A DNA stretch of 64,000 nucleotides from Clostridiales bacterium. Its GTDB lineage: Bacteria > Bacillota > Clostridia > Lachnospirales > Lachnospiraceae. The notes beneath the pieces are model-generated. The model had not been told where the DNA came from, made no database searches, and saw nothing but the letters and a program-made list of their open reading frames with translations. The position numbers and the translations under genes were made by a program. This document shows, in pieces, positions 42,691 to 51,495 of this stretch; within the stretch, counting starts at the first letter, position 1; each line of letters opens with the position of its first letter. The stretch is from positions 32,425 through 96,424 of the forward strand of contig JAHZHN010000010.1 of the NCBI GenBank assembly GCA_019420275.1. Reading direction: 5' to 3'.

Positions 42691-43545
42691 TCATAATTTG
42701 CTGTAAATTTTCTTTGCATCTGACACATGATCCGGAATCTTACTGCCGTGCTCTGATGCTCCTGCTGTTACCAGAATATATTCCTTTCCCTTGACATTTG
42801 CAAAACTTGCCAGACATAACCCTGCCTGGCTGGTATGCCCTGTTTTCCCTCCCAGAAATTCCCCTTGTTCCAAACGGAGTGTCCCTTTATATTCATACAG
42901 CGTGCTGGTCAGTACCATACCGTCTGTATGGGCATTAGACCTGGACGTCCGATAGCTCATGGCTGTAAAGATTTTTCGAAAATCCTGCCGGTCCAGCGCC
43001 TCATCCAGCAGCATAGCTATATCCTCCGCCGTCGAGTAGTGATTTTCATCATGAAGTCCTGTTGTATTCTCAAAATGAGTATGCTTCATTCCAATACGCT
43101 CTGCTTTCTGATTCATAAGTTCTGCCATTTTTTCTTCGGATCCCGCTACATATTTGGAAAGACGCATGCAGCATTCTGCCCCGGATGGAAGCATTGCTCC
43201 GTACAGCAGATCCCTTATTGTAATAACTTCGCCCGCTTCAAATCCTGCCCGGGACGCTCCCTGATTTTTTGCTTCGGCAATCATATTTCCATCCATCGTC
43301 ACCTTCCGGTCTAGATCTGTAATATGTTCCAAAGCCACCAGACACGTCATGATTTTGGTTAAAGATGCCGGATAAATCTTATCCCCGCTCTTCTTTTGGG
43401 CCAGAATCCTATCCCCATCTCTCTCCATAAGCACCGCATATGGACTTCGAATTCCATACAAAATACGATTTTGAACTATCACAGACAGGAACATCACACA
43501 AATGATCATCATCCCCGTCAGCCATATGGCTCTTCTCTTCTTCAT
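42691..43545 (-). CDS. D-alanyl-D-alanine carboxypeptidase (S11 family)
   Basis: 284 aa with one N-terminal membrane helix (about 7-27) and an extracytoplasmic penicillin-binding domain. Active-site motifs are Ser61-x2-Lys64 (PASLTKIM), Lys234-Thr-Gly236 (GGKTGHT), and Ser121-Gly-Ala123 where the family usually has Ser-x-Asn. It trims the terminal D-Ala of peptidoglycan stem peptides. It is shorter than DacA/DacF, with no C-terminal anchoring domain; the N-terminal helix anchors it instead. Confidence 0.88.
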   Translation of the reverse strand: MKKRRAIWLTGMMIICVMFLSVIVQNRILYGIRSPYAVLMERDGDRILAQKKSGDKIYPASLTKIMTCLVALEHITDLDRKVTMDGNMIAEAKNQGASRAGFEAGEVITIRDLLYGAMLPSGAECCMRLSKYVAGSEEKMAELMNQKAERIGMKHTHFENTTGLHDENHYSTAEDIAMLLDEALDRQDFRKIFTAMSYRTSRSNAHTDGMVLTSTLYEYKGTLRLEQGEFLGGKTGHTSQAGLCLASFANVKGKEYILVTAGASEHGSKIPDHVSDAKKIYSKL

Positions 43546-43782
43546 TTTTCCCCTCCTTCATCTCTTGTTTCTGTTTCTGATGTTTCTTATAATCAAAAGA
43601 GGAAACGCGTTTGTCAATATGTCTGCCCTTAATCCGATTTATTTGGCCTAAACGTAATCCTGATGCGTCTTTTTGCGGCATTGAGGTTTTATTGCGGGCA
43701 TATTTATAAATTTTGCCTTATTTTTATGTAAGATGCGTTTGTAACACGACCACAAGGAGATCAGACAGAAGAAAGGAATCCT

Positions 43783-44541
43783 ATGTTAAAAATAATTTTA
43801 TGCGATGATGATCCGTTCATTTTAAAAATTATTCAAGAACAGCTTGAAAAGATTCTGTCCAGTCAGAAACTAGACGGCAGGATTGTATGTATTTCTTCCA
43901 GCGGTAATGATATGGTTTCTTACCTGAAAAACCATCCGGAAGAATATTTGTTTTTCCTGGATCTTGATTTTGGAAACAATGAATTTAATGGAATTGATCT
44001 TGCAAAGCAAATCCGCTCCATTTCTCCAGGATCAAAAATCGTATTTGTAACCAATCATTATGAACTGGCTTTGGACGTTTTGAAATCGGGTACCGAGCCA
44101 TTTGGATTTATTGAAAAGACCACGGACATTCATAAAATGAACCGAAGCTGCTATCAGTATCTTTATCTCGCCAATAAACAGCTGTCTGTCCATCCGGAAA
44201 AAACCAGTCAGCGTTTCATCGCCATCCGTCCAGGATTTGATGAGGAAATTCATCTTCCAGTCCAGGATATTTTATATATAGAGGCACTGAAAACCAAATC
44301 CCACTGTATCTGTTACCACACAATTCATGGATCTTCCATTACTGTGAGAGAATCCATGGAACACGCCATGAAACGGCTTGGAGATGGGTTTGTCCGCAGT
44401 CATCGATCTGTGATTGTCCAAAAACGGTATATGATCGGAATGGAGGACGGTATGATCCGTCTGATAAACGGAGCCTCTGCTCCCTGTTCTTTCCGGCTTA
44501 GAAACGAAATAAAGGGGATTATCTATGGAAACAACCAGTAA
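43783..44541 (+). CDS. LytTR-family response regulator (AgrA-like)
   Basis: 252 aa. Receiver domain (1-125): acidic Asp8-Asp10, phospho-acceptor Asp60 (FFLDLDFG) and Lys at IEKTT. The DNA-binding LytTR domain (about 140-245) shows IPVQDILYIEALKTKSHCICYHT and FVRSHRSVIVQKRYM-type sequences. This is the AgrA arrangement. AAAGGAATCC precedes the ATG. The next gene, overlapping by 17 nt, encodes its kinase. No AgrB or AgrD peptide gene is visible nearby. Confidence 0.92.
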   Translation: MLKIILCDDDPFILKIIQEQLEKILSSQKLDGRIVCISSSGNDMVSYLKNHPEEYLFFLDLDFGNNEFNGIDLAKQIRSISPGSKIVFVTNHYELALDVLKSGTEPFGFIEKTTDIHKMNRSCYQYLYLANKQLSVHPEKTSQRFIAIRPGFDEEIHLPVQDILYIEALKTKSHCICYHTIHGSSITVRESMEHAMKRLGDGFVRSHRSVIVQKRYMIGMEDGMIRLINGASAPCSFRLRNEIKGIIYGNNQ

Positions 44542-45991
44542 ATATTCTTGGATTTATCTTATATTTTCCGTCTTATGCGCCGGCATCAGCCTTCTGTCTC
44601 CTTTTCTTAAAATGACAGGAACCACCTTTATGGAAAATTTTGTGATTGCATTTACCGGGATATCTGCGATTCGTATTCTGAATCTTTTGGATTTAAAACT
44701 TCCAGATTATCTTTTGCTGTTTTCTGGAACATTTACTGCTATTACCCAGTCTTTTGTAATTATTAATGCCTCCATATTTTTCATTTTCTTCATTTTTTTC
44801 GGAGTCAGTGCGTTAAGACATGAACTGCAAAGCGGCAAAGTTCTATACACCTGGCTGGCATTTATTTTATTTTTGCTGAACCAGATTTTTTTAAACTATA
44901 TTTATCAGGGATTTCAGGAGCTGTATTATCATACGACAAATGACCTTACGAATGCATCATTGATTAAAATCAGTGTCTTTCTGCTGTTATCAGCCGGCAT
45001 CCTTCTGATTGATTTTCTGCTGATTGTGCTGGTGAGACATTTCTTTCAAAAGGTTCTTTTCAAAATATCCCAGCTTGAATTTTCTTATCCGCAGATTGCC
45101 AGAAATTTTCTGATCAGTTCTCTGATTATTTTTCTCGTTGGTTTTATTTTTGAATATCTGCTCCTGCAGATTCCTGCTGCTGCCGGTCAAACGATGACAG
45201 ACTATTTATATCAGATGCTTTATGGAAGAATTTCTTTCCTTATGACGCTGTTCTCCGCCGGCATTATTTTTATCCAGCTTTTGATTCTGGTAACTTTGCT
45301 CAAGTTTTCAAAATATCGTTTTTTCATCGATGCCAGACGAAGGCACGAGGAAAATTTGACCTTGTACAGCATCGATCTTGAAAAAAATCTCTCCGAAGTA
45401 AGAGGACTCAAACATGATATGAAAAATATTCTTTTTACACTAAGTCACATGATTGAAGAAACCAATGATTCCAAATTGAAAGAATATTTTCATGCTATCG
45501 TAAACCCTTACTTTCAGGAGGAATTAAAGAAAAATGATCTGTATGCTTCTTTGCAGCCCATTGAAGACGAACAGTTGAAGGCATTTTTATATTATAAATT
45601 TACATCAGCTGCCCACACCAAATGTCAGATTCAATTTGTCTGCCGAAAACAGATCCCATGGCATTTATTTTCCGATGAGATTGATTTTCTTGATTTTATC
45701 CGGCTCCTGGGAATTTTTCTGGACAACGCCATTGAAGAAGCAGTCCATACTGCAGAAAAAGAAATTCAGATTATTATGACTGGGCAGGAAAATGCATGTG
45801 AAATACGAATTGAAAATTCTATCCGGCCCCAAAAAGAAGTTATCGCCGGACTGTCTGATAAAGGACTAGGAAGAGGAAACGGTCTTCTCATCGCAGACCG
45901 CATTTTAAAAAGATATCCAAATATTATTTTAAATACTTATACCAAAGATATGATTTTTGTTCAAAGTCTTTTGATCCAAAGTTTTTCATGA
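44525..45991 (+). CDS. AgrC-like membrane histidine kinase
   Basis: 488 aa: about seven membrane helices up to residue 260, a short coiled coil, His297 (GLKHDMKNIL) as phospho-acceptor, and a GHKL ATPase with N-box DNAIEEA and a late Gly-rich box (GLGRGNGLLIADRIL). This is the AgrC/VirS form that senses peptide or other envelope signals. Start has AAAGGGG upstream and overlaps the regulator gene by 17 nt. Confidence 0.9.
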   Translation: METTSKYSWIYLIFSVLCAGISLLSPFLKMTGTTFMENFVIAFTGISAIRILNLLDLKLPDYLLLFSGTFTAITQSFVIINASIFFIFFIFFGVSALRHELQSGKVLYTWLAFILFLLNQIFLNYIYQGFQELYYHTTNDLTNASLIKISVFLLLSAGILLIDFLLIVLVRHFFQKVLFKISQLEFSYPQIARNFLISSLIIFLVGFIFEYLLLQIPAAAGQTMTDYLYQMLYGRISFLMTLFSAGIIFIQLLILVTLLKFSKYRFFIDARRRHEENLTLYSIDLEKNLSEVRGLKHDMKNILFTLSHMIEETNDSKLKEYFHAIVNPYFQEELKKNDLYASLQPIEDEQLKAFLYYKFTSAAHTKCQIQFVCRKQIPWHLFSDEIDFLDFIRLLGIFLDNAIEEAVHTAEKEIQIIMTGQENACEIRIENSIRPQKEVIAGLSDKGLGRGNGLLIADRILKRYPNIILNTYTKDMIFVQSLLIQSFS

Positions 45992-46035
45992 ACTTCTTTT
46001 GCCTGATCTCCTTATCAAACGCAAAGGAGTTTCTT

Positions 46036-47298
46036 ATGAAGAAAAAAATAACCCAGAAATATTTCCGCTTATTTTTCTTACTTATGTTCTTTTTTTATAT
46101 GGCAGTCTTAGTCAAAATTGTTTTGCTGCGAGATGTTTCCCTGACTTCCCTTCCAGAGCATTTTTCCTCCGGCTATCAGGGCTTTCGTTCTCTGAACCTC
46201 GTACCATTTCAAACGTTTCGTACGTTTGCTTCCATGATGTCATCCGGGAATTTTTTATGGGCAGTTTCCAACATTGCCGGCAACGCTCTTATTTTTCTTC
46301 CATATGGCTATCTTTTATCTCTTCTTTGGAAGAAACAACATGCCTTGCCAATCATTCTGCTTTCCGCTGCTGCTCTCAGTTTTATATTTGAACTTCTCCA
46401 ATACCGTTTTTATCTCGGAAGCGCCGATGTGGATGATATCATCTTGAATATTTTGGGAGCTGCTCTTGGATCTGCTTGTTTCCAGATCATTTCCAGAATC
46501 TTTTGCCAAAAACCTTCTGTCATATACAAAGTCAGCATTCTTCTGTCTTTGTTTGCCTTCCTTGGAGCATCCGCTGTCGGATATTTCGAATTCGGCAGCC
46601 GTCTGGGCCTTGCAAATTATCAGGAAGAAACTGTCGGCGGTGAAAAAGTCCCGGATCGGCAGCCAGATTACAACGGCTACTTTACCTCCGGTAATTACAA
46701 AAAAATCACCGTGCAGAATTCTGTCGATGACTCTTATGCACAGCAAACAGATTTTGCTGTTGGAAAAGACACCGCCATCTACTACCTGAAATTGTCATAC
46801 GGCAGATTGAATCCAAACCATGTGACAAAAACTTATAAGGTCTGCAGCGCCTCCCAGCTGTCTTCCATAAAGGAACATTCTATTGCCATGATCTGGTATT
46901 CCAAAACTTCTGGCGACAGCACAGCTGATGTAATTGTCCTTTCAGATTTAGATGAAGACGAACCCACCGGCAATATCAGCTTTGGCTCTGATGATCCTCA
47001 TATGCTGACCGGATATGTCAGCAAAACCGGAGAAGGACAATGTACGATCAACAAAATCGATTCTTATCAGTTAAAAGACGGCGGTTCTGTTTCTACAAGC
47101 ACAAAACTTTATATTCCGGTACGGTATAAAGATAATATTCCGATCACCATCCGGAATGTATATGGAAACGGGAGCAGCTATAAAGATCAGAAGGGAACCA
47201 TCCAAGATTTAAAAAAGGATTCCTTCGTAACCATAGAAGGAACTTATACAGATCAGATCTTTCACGGGGAAAAAATCATCATTCAAATTTTTCATTGA
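46036..47298 (+). CDS. VanZ-domain membrane protein with C-terminal extracellular region
   Basis: 420 aa. The first 180 residues carry five membrane helices with VanZ-like motifs (LNLVPFQTF, GNALIFLPYGYLL, EllQYRFYLGSADVDDIILN). The remaining 230 residues are probably outside the membrane, beta-rich, and unrecognised. VanZ domains are linked to glycopeptide/teicoplanin tolerance and envelope stress. ATG at 46036 has AAAGGAG upstream, 44 nt after the kinase gene, so it is likely regulated by, or part of, the two-component unit. Confidence 0.82.
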   Translation: MKKKITQKYFRLFFLLMFFFYMAVLVKIVLLRDVSLTSLPEHFSSGYQGFRSLNLVPFQTFRTFASMMSSGNFLWAVSNIAGNALIFLPYGYLLSLLWKKQHALPIILLSAAALSFIFELLQYRFYLGSADVDDIILNILGAALGSACFQIISRIFCQKPSVIYKVSILLSLFAFLGASAVGYFEFGSRLGLANYQEETVGGEKVPDRQPDYNGYFTSGNYKKITVQNSVDDSYAQQTDFAVGKDTAIYYLKLSYGRLNPNHVTKTYKVCSASQLSSIKEHSIAMIWYSKTSGDSTADVIVLSDLDEDEPTGNISFGSDDPHMLTGYVSKTGEGQCTINKIDSYQLKDGGSVSTSTKLYIPVRYKDNIPITIRNVYGNGSSYKDQKGTIQDLKKDSFVTIEGTYTDQIFHGEKIIIQIFH

Positions 47299-47325
47299 TA
47301 CATTAAAGATATATACAGCAAAAAG

Positions 47326-47350
47326 GAGAGTACCGTTCTGCCGTACTCTC
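47326..47350. terminator. Bidirectional hairpin between VanZ-type and ROK genes
   Basis: GAGAGTAC/GTACTCTC stem (47326-47333 with 47343-47350), loop of 9. On the minus strand it is followed by CTTTTT, a terminator for the beta-glucoside operon; on the plus strand the T-run is poor. Confidence 0.65.
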
Positions 47351-47358
47351 GCTTCATT

Positions 47359-48246
47359 CTATATTTCACTTTTTTGCATGATATGATGCAGAAACGCCCC
47401 TTCCAGATTCGCATCCGGTCCAAAAGAACAACACGCAATCTTAGGTTTTATGTCTGCGATTTCTACTTTTCTAAGCACTTCATCCAGCTGTCCGTTAATC
47501 TGTTGGATAAAATCTTCCTGGTCAGATACTCCTCCTCCCAGAAGCACAATTTCCGGATCATAAATATACTGCAGATTATAAATTCCTACAGCAAGCTGAA
47601 AATAAAATTCCCCTGCTGCTTTCTTACAAATCTCATTTCCTTCCTTTGCCATCTGAAAAATATCCTGTCCTTCCAGCTGGCTGTCATCCAGTTCTTCCCG
47701 TACTTTTTCCACCATATTAACAGTAGCTGCCAGATCGCTGAATGTCAGCAATTCTCCATCTTTTTGCTGAAAAACTGCATACCCAAACTCCCCTCCTGAA
47801 AGGTGTCTTCCATGATGGATTTCCCCGTCTTTTATGATTGCTCCCCCGATTCCGCTGCCGATTACCAAAAACAAAATATCTGAATACCCTTGTCCGGATC
47901 CTTTGTAGACTTCTGCCAGAGCGGCACAGTTAGCGTCATTTTCAATACTGACTGGAAGATTGCAGCGTTTCTCCAGTTCTTTGATCCAGTTAGGGCCATG
48001 AATGGAAGGCAGCGCACTATATCCATGAATAATACCAGTTTGACAGTCGACCGCTCCCGGTGTTGAAAGACAGATCCCCTTAATATCATTTTCTTTTTGA
48101 TATATTTTCACCTGATTTTCAATCAAATCAAAGATAGCTTCTACATCATCCCAGACTTTTATCTTTCCTTTTTTCAGGATCATCCCATTCTCATCAAGAA
48201 GACCATGCTTTAAAGAAGTTCCCCCTAAATCAAAACATGCATACAC
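47359..48246 (-). CDS. ROK-family sugar kinase
   Basis: 295 aa with the ASKHA fold: DLGGTSLKHGLLD at the N-terminus, STPGAVDC, the catalytic ENDANCAALAE and GSGIGGAIIKDGEIHHG. It lacks the usual ROK zinc cluster C-x-C-x2-G-C: the corresponding area reads HHGRHLSGGEFGYA. This form occurs in beta-glucoside kinases (BglK) and some other ROK kinases. Last gene of the PTS operon, 3 nt after the GH1 gene. With a PTS supplying sugar phosphate, it may phosphorylate the free sugar set free from the substrate. Confidence 0.83.
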   Translation of the reverse strand: MYACFDLGGTSLKHGLLDENGMILKKGKIKVWDDVEAIFDLIENQVKIYQKENDIKGICLSTPGAVDCQTGIIHGYSALPSIHGPNWIKELEKRCNLPVSIENDANCAALAEVYKGSGQGYSDILFLVIGSGIGGAIIKDGEIHHGRHLSGGEFGYAVFQQKDGELLTFSDLAATVNMVEKVREELDDSQLEGQDIFQMAKEGNEICKKAAGEFYFQLAVGIYNLQYIYDPEIVLLGGGVSDQEDFIQQINGQLDEVLRKVEIADIKPKIACCSFGPDANLEGAFLHHIMQKSEI

Positions 48247-48249
48247 TGC

Positions 48250-49650
48250 TTAATCCTCCTCTATGACAAATCCATGATTTTCTGACAACTCTTTATACCA
48301 GAATCCTGATTTTTTAATTGTACGCTTCTGGGTTTCCAGATCAAGGCCAATAAATCCATAGCGGTTCTTGTAAGCGTTATTCCATGACCAGCAGTCAATG
48401 CCTGTCCATGCATGATATCCAAAACAGTGGCTTCCTTCTTCCATTGCTTTGGCTAGCTGGCTCAGATGCTCTTTATAGAAATCAATTCTATAATCGTCCT
48501 GTATTCTGCCTTCCGCATCCCGGTATTTTTCTTCTCCTTCTACGCCCATTCCATTTTCTGAAATAAACCATGGAATATTTTTATAATTTTCTTTTACATT
48601 CATGGCAATGTCATATACCGCTTCCGGATAAATCTCCCATCCTCTGTATGGATTAATCCGTTTCCCCGGCATATCATATTCTTCATAATATTGTTCCGGA
48701 GTCCACTGAGCGCACTCCAGCTTATGTTCTCTAGCCTGAACTCTTTTAGGATGATAATAGTTTACTCCCAGAAAATCTACTGTATTATGGCGTATGATAT
48801 TCAATTCTTCTTCAGATGCTTCCCATAAAACATGATTTTCTGTCAGGAATTCTGTCAGCTTCTCTGGAAATTTTCCATGAACCGCAGGATCTAGAAAACT
48901 TCTGTTATAAAATAAATCTGTAATCTCAGATGCTTCCAAATCTTCTCTTGTCTCAGATCTTGGATAAGCAGGCGTCAGATTCAGCACAATTCCTATTTTC
49001 CCATCACACATATCATGGAAAGTTTCTATACATTTTGCACTTGCAAGATTCAGATTATACATAATCTGAACTGCCTGTTTTCCCTGATTCACCTTTTTCG
49101 GATAATGGAATCCGCATAAATATCCAGCTTCGGGAATTACCATTGGCTCATTAAATGTCGTCCAGTAATGAACCTTATCTCCAAACAGCCTAAATGCTGT
49201 CTGAGCAAATTTGACAAACAAATCTACGACATGTTTGCTCTCCCATCCCCCATATTTTTGTAAAAGTTCTACCGGAAGATCAAAATGATGAAGATTGAGG
49301 ACCAATTTTAAATTATTCTTTCTGCATTCTTCTATCATATCAGAATAAAATTTTACGGCCTTCTCATCTGGCTCTCCTGTTTCCAGATCCTTGATCAGCC
49401 GGGTCCACTGAATTGAAGTTCTTATAGAATTCATCCCAATTGACCGCATCATCGCAATATCGTCTTTATACCTGTGATAAAAATCTGTTGTAATTTCAGA
49501 ACCAACTCCATCAAAAAAATCTTCTCTTTCAATTCTACACCAGAAATCCATGACATTTTCATGTAATTTATCTTCTGTTCCTTCCATTTGAGGACCGCTC
49601 ATAGCAGCCCCCCACCAAAAATCTTTTGGAAAAGATATTCTTTTTCCCAT
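48250..49650 (-). CDS. GH1 glycosidase, probably 6-phospho-beta-glucosidase
   Basis: 466 aa. Acid/base Glu in TFNEPM and nucleophile Glu in ISENGMG are clear, and the length is right for GH1. The region for 6-phosphate binding in phospho-beta-glucosidases (Ser, Lys, Tyr around K-R-Y-G-F) reads WSWNNAYKNRYGF: Ser and Tyr are kept but the Lys aligns with Asn, so phosphate specificity is likely but not certain. It sits in an operon with lactose/cellobiose-type PTS subunits, an esterase and a ROK kinase. Confidence 0.85.
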   Translation of the reverse strand: MGKRISFPKDFWWGAAMSGPQMEGTEDKLHENVMDFWCRIEREDFFDGVGSEITTDFYHRYKDDIAMMRSIGMNSIRTSIQWTRLIKDLETGEPDEKAVKFYSDMIEECRKNNLKLVLNLHHFDLPVELLQKYGGWESKHVVDLFVKFAQTAFRLFGDKVHYWTTFNEPMVIPEAGYLCGFHYPKKVNQGKQAVQIMYNLNLASAKCIETFHDMCDGKIGIVLNLTPAYPRSETREDLEASEITDLFYNRSFLDPAVHGKFPEKLTEFLTENHVLWEASEEELNIIRHNTVDFLGVNYYHPKRVQAREHKLECAQWTPEQYYEEYDMPGKRINPYRGWEIYPEAVYDIAMNVKENYKNIPWFISENGMGVEGEEKYRDAEGRIQDDYRIDFYKEHLSQLAKAMEEGSHCFGYHAWTGIDCWSWNNAYKNRYGFIGLDLETQKRTIKKSGFWYKELSENHGFVIEED

Positions 49651-49671
49651 TACAATTTCCTTTCTATCCTG

Positions 49672-51171
49672 CTATATTTCATAATAAAACGGTACGATTG
49701 GCAGACCGGTCGCTCCTGTAAATAAAACCTCCGGATTATTTTCCCAGTCATAACAGATAATCTTAACATCCTTCTGTGTCCTGATGATCAAATCTTCCTG
49801 TGATATTTCCGCTTTTGCTTTTTCAAAATGCTCTCCATCAAAAGAAATCATTAAATAATTTTCTGAATTTTTAGCAGGAAGAATTTTACCATAACAATTA
49901 CCAAATATTAAACGGTATCCATCTTCTGTTCGTTTTACCTCTAACAGTTCTGGCGCGTATCCTTGCACTTTTGCATTGTAAAATACCTGTGCTGCCATCA
50001 GTCCCAGCCGTCTTCCAGCCTCTGATTTATCTGTAGGATGAATATTAAATTCTTCTCCACATCCAAGAGTACAAATTAAATATGTATGCTTAGATTCTTT
50101 CACTGCCTGTCGCTGCTGCTCTCTTAAAACAGCCCAGCTAAACGGAATTTTATCATCATTGTAATTTGGAAGCTGCATGATCAAAAACGGCAGATTATTA
50201 TCTTCCAAATCCTGTCTCCAATTATCAATGAGGTTGAGCAACAGCGTTTTATATGTAGAAGCACATTTTGTATCTTCTTCGCCCTGATACCAAAGCACCG
50301 CTTTATAACGCATTCCTCTGATCTTCTGAAACATGGTTTCATAAAGCCCGCTTGGCCTTCCATAATCTTTTTTCCCTTTTGGGCCCGGCCATGGTGTATG
50401 TCCAACATCATGCTTCAGCTGACTCATGGATCTTTCCGGATATTTTTCCTGATATTCTTCTACTTTTTTCTGATATGCGGTAAGAATTTCCTGATACTTA
50501 CGAATAGCAAGATCTTCTTCTTCCTCCGTCTGATCCTGGATATCCTTCCAATAATCATCATAATAGATTTTCTTTATCTGCGGGTCTTTTTTTAGTGCCT
50601 CCTCTGAAACCCAGCATGACGCACTAGTTCCTCCCTTATGACATCCAACAACACCAATTGGTACATCGGTATGCTTTCTCAGCTCCTTCAGGCAGTAATA
50701 TGCTACGCCAGAAATTTTTCCGACACTTTCTGGATTGCATTCATACCAGCCTTCTTCTGGTATTTCTGGATAATCTTTTCCATCTTTGCGATATTCTACC
50801 TGAGGCACTTTGTAATAGCGAAACGCCGCCTGAGATGCCTGTTCACGTTCTATTTCTGCATTGGCGGTATTTTCAAACAGAAATTCCATATTTGACTGTC
50901 CTGCGGCCACATAAACATCCCCAATCAGAATATCTTTAACAGTAATCGCCTCATCTTTTGCCTTAACTTCCAAATCATACGGTCCGCCGGCTTTTAACGG
51001 CTGTAATACGGCCTCCCAGGTTCCATCTTCTGCCACCTGTCCGAATCCTTTTTCTCCATCCAGAGAAACCTCTATTTTTTCTCCGGTCTTGCCTGTTCCA
51101 AATATCCTGATTTTTTTTTCTCTCTGTATTACCATATGATCCATAAAAATAGAATCCAATGTTACTCTCAT
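49672..51171 (-). CDS. Sialate/carbohydrate O-acetylesterase-like protein (SGNH family)
   Basis: 499 aa. The start is the ATG at 51171, seven bases after AAGGA, rather than an in-frame TTG above it. The hydrolase has VAAGQSNMEF (Ser nucleophile), GVVGCHKGGTSASCWVSEEAL, YQGEEDT and a late HPTDK with the catalytic His, as in SASA/DUF303 esterases. There is no signal peptide, so it acts in the cytoplasm after import. It would remove acetyl groups from imported glycosides or sugar phosphates. Confidence 0.83.
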   Translation of the reverse strand: MRVTLDSIFMDHMVIQREKKIRIFGTGKTGEKIEVSLDGEKGFGQVAEDGTWEAVLQPLKAGGPYDLEVKAKDEAITVKDILIGDVYVAAGQSNMEFLFENTANAEIEREQASQAAFRYYKVPQVEYRKDGKDYPEIPEEGWYECNPESVGKISGVAYYCLKELRKHTDVPIGVVGCHKGGTSASCWVSEEALKKDPQIKKIYYDDYWKDIQDQTEEEEDLAIRKYQEILTAYQKKVEEYQEKYPERSMSQLKHDVGHTPWPGPKGKKDYGRPSGLYETMFQKIRGMRYKAVLWYQGEEDTKCASTYKTLLLNLIDNWRQDLEDNNLPFLIMQLPNYNDDKIPFSWAVLREQQRQAVKESKHTYLICTLGCGEEFNIHPTDKSEAGRRLGLMAAQVFYNAKVQGYAPELLEVKRTEDGYRLIFGNCYGKILPAKNSENYLMISFDGEHFEKAKAEISQEDLIIRTQKDVKIICYDWENNPEVLFTGATGLPIVPFYYEI

Positions 51172-51175
51172 TTTT

Positions 51176-51487
51176 TTATCCTTCAAGCCTTTCGTACAAT
51201 TTTAAAAATCGTTCTGCCAGTTCAATCACAGTATTTGCTGCCATAAAATGATCCTGTGAGTGAATCAATAAAATAGATTTCTCAATTGGTTCTCCCTGAA
51301 TCTCTTTCGCCATCAAGTCTGTCTGAATGGTATGAGCTTTATGCAGTTCCTCTTTCGCCTTTTTTAGCTGTTCTTGGGCGGCTTCCATATCCTTGTCTTC
51401 TGCCTTCATAACAGCCTGTAAAGCCATAGATTTCGCATTTCCTGCATAACAAACCAATTCCATTAATATATTTTCTAAATTTTTCAT
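51176..51487 (-). CDS. PTS transporter, lactose/cellobiose-family IIA component
   Basis: 103 aa, all-helical trimeric IIA. Phospho-acceptor His76 lies in LIHSQDHFM with Asp79 as the metal ligand and His80 next to it, as in LacF/CelC. The Lys/Glu-rich helix at 40-52 and the IQTDLMAKEIQGEP loop are typical. Between the IIC and esterase genes. Confidence 0.93.
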   Translation of the reverse strand: MKNLENILMELVCYAGNAKSMALQAVMKAEDKDMEAAQEQLKKAKEELHKAHTIQTDLMAKEIQGEPIEKSILLIHSQDHFMAANTVIELAERFLKLYERLEG

Positions 51488-51495
51488 TTTATCTC

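Noticed and set aside
44541..47358. Hidden agrD-like peptide gene next to the AgrC-like kinase
   Set aside because: No short ORF with an amphipathic leader, central Cys and acidic tail was found in the small gaps.
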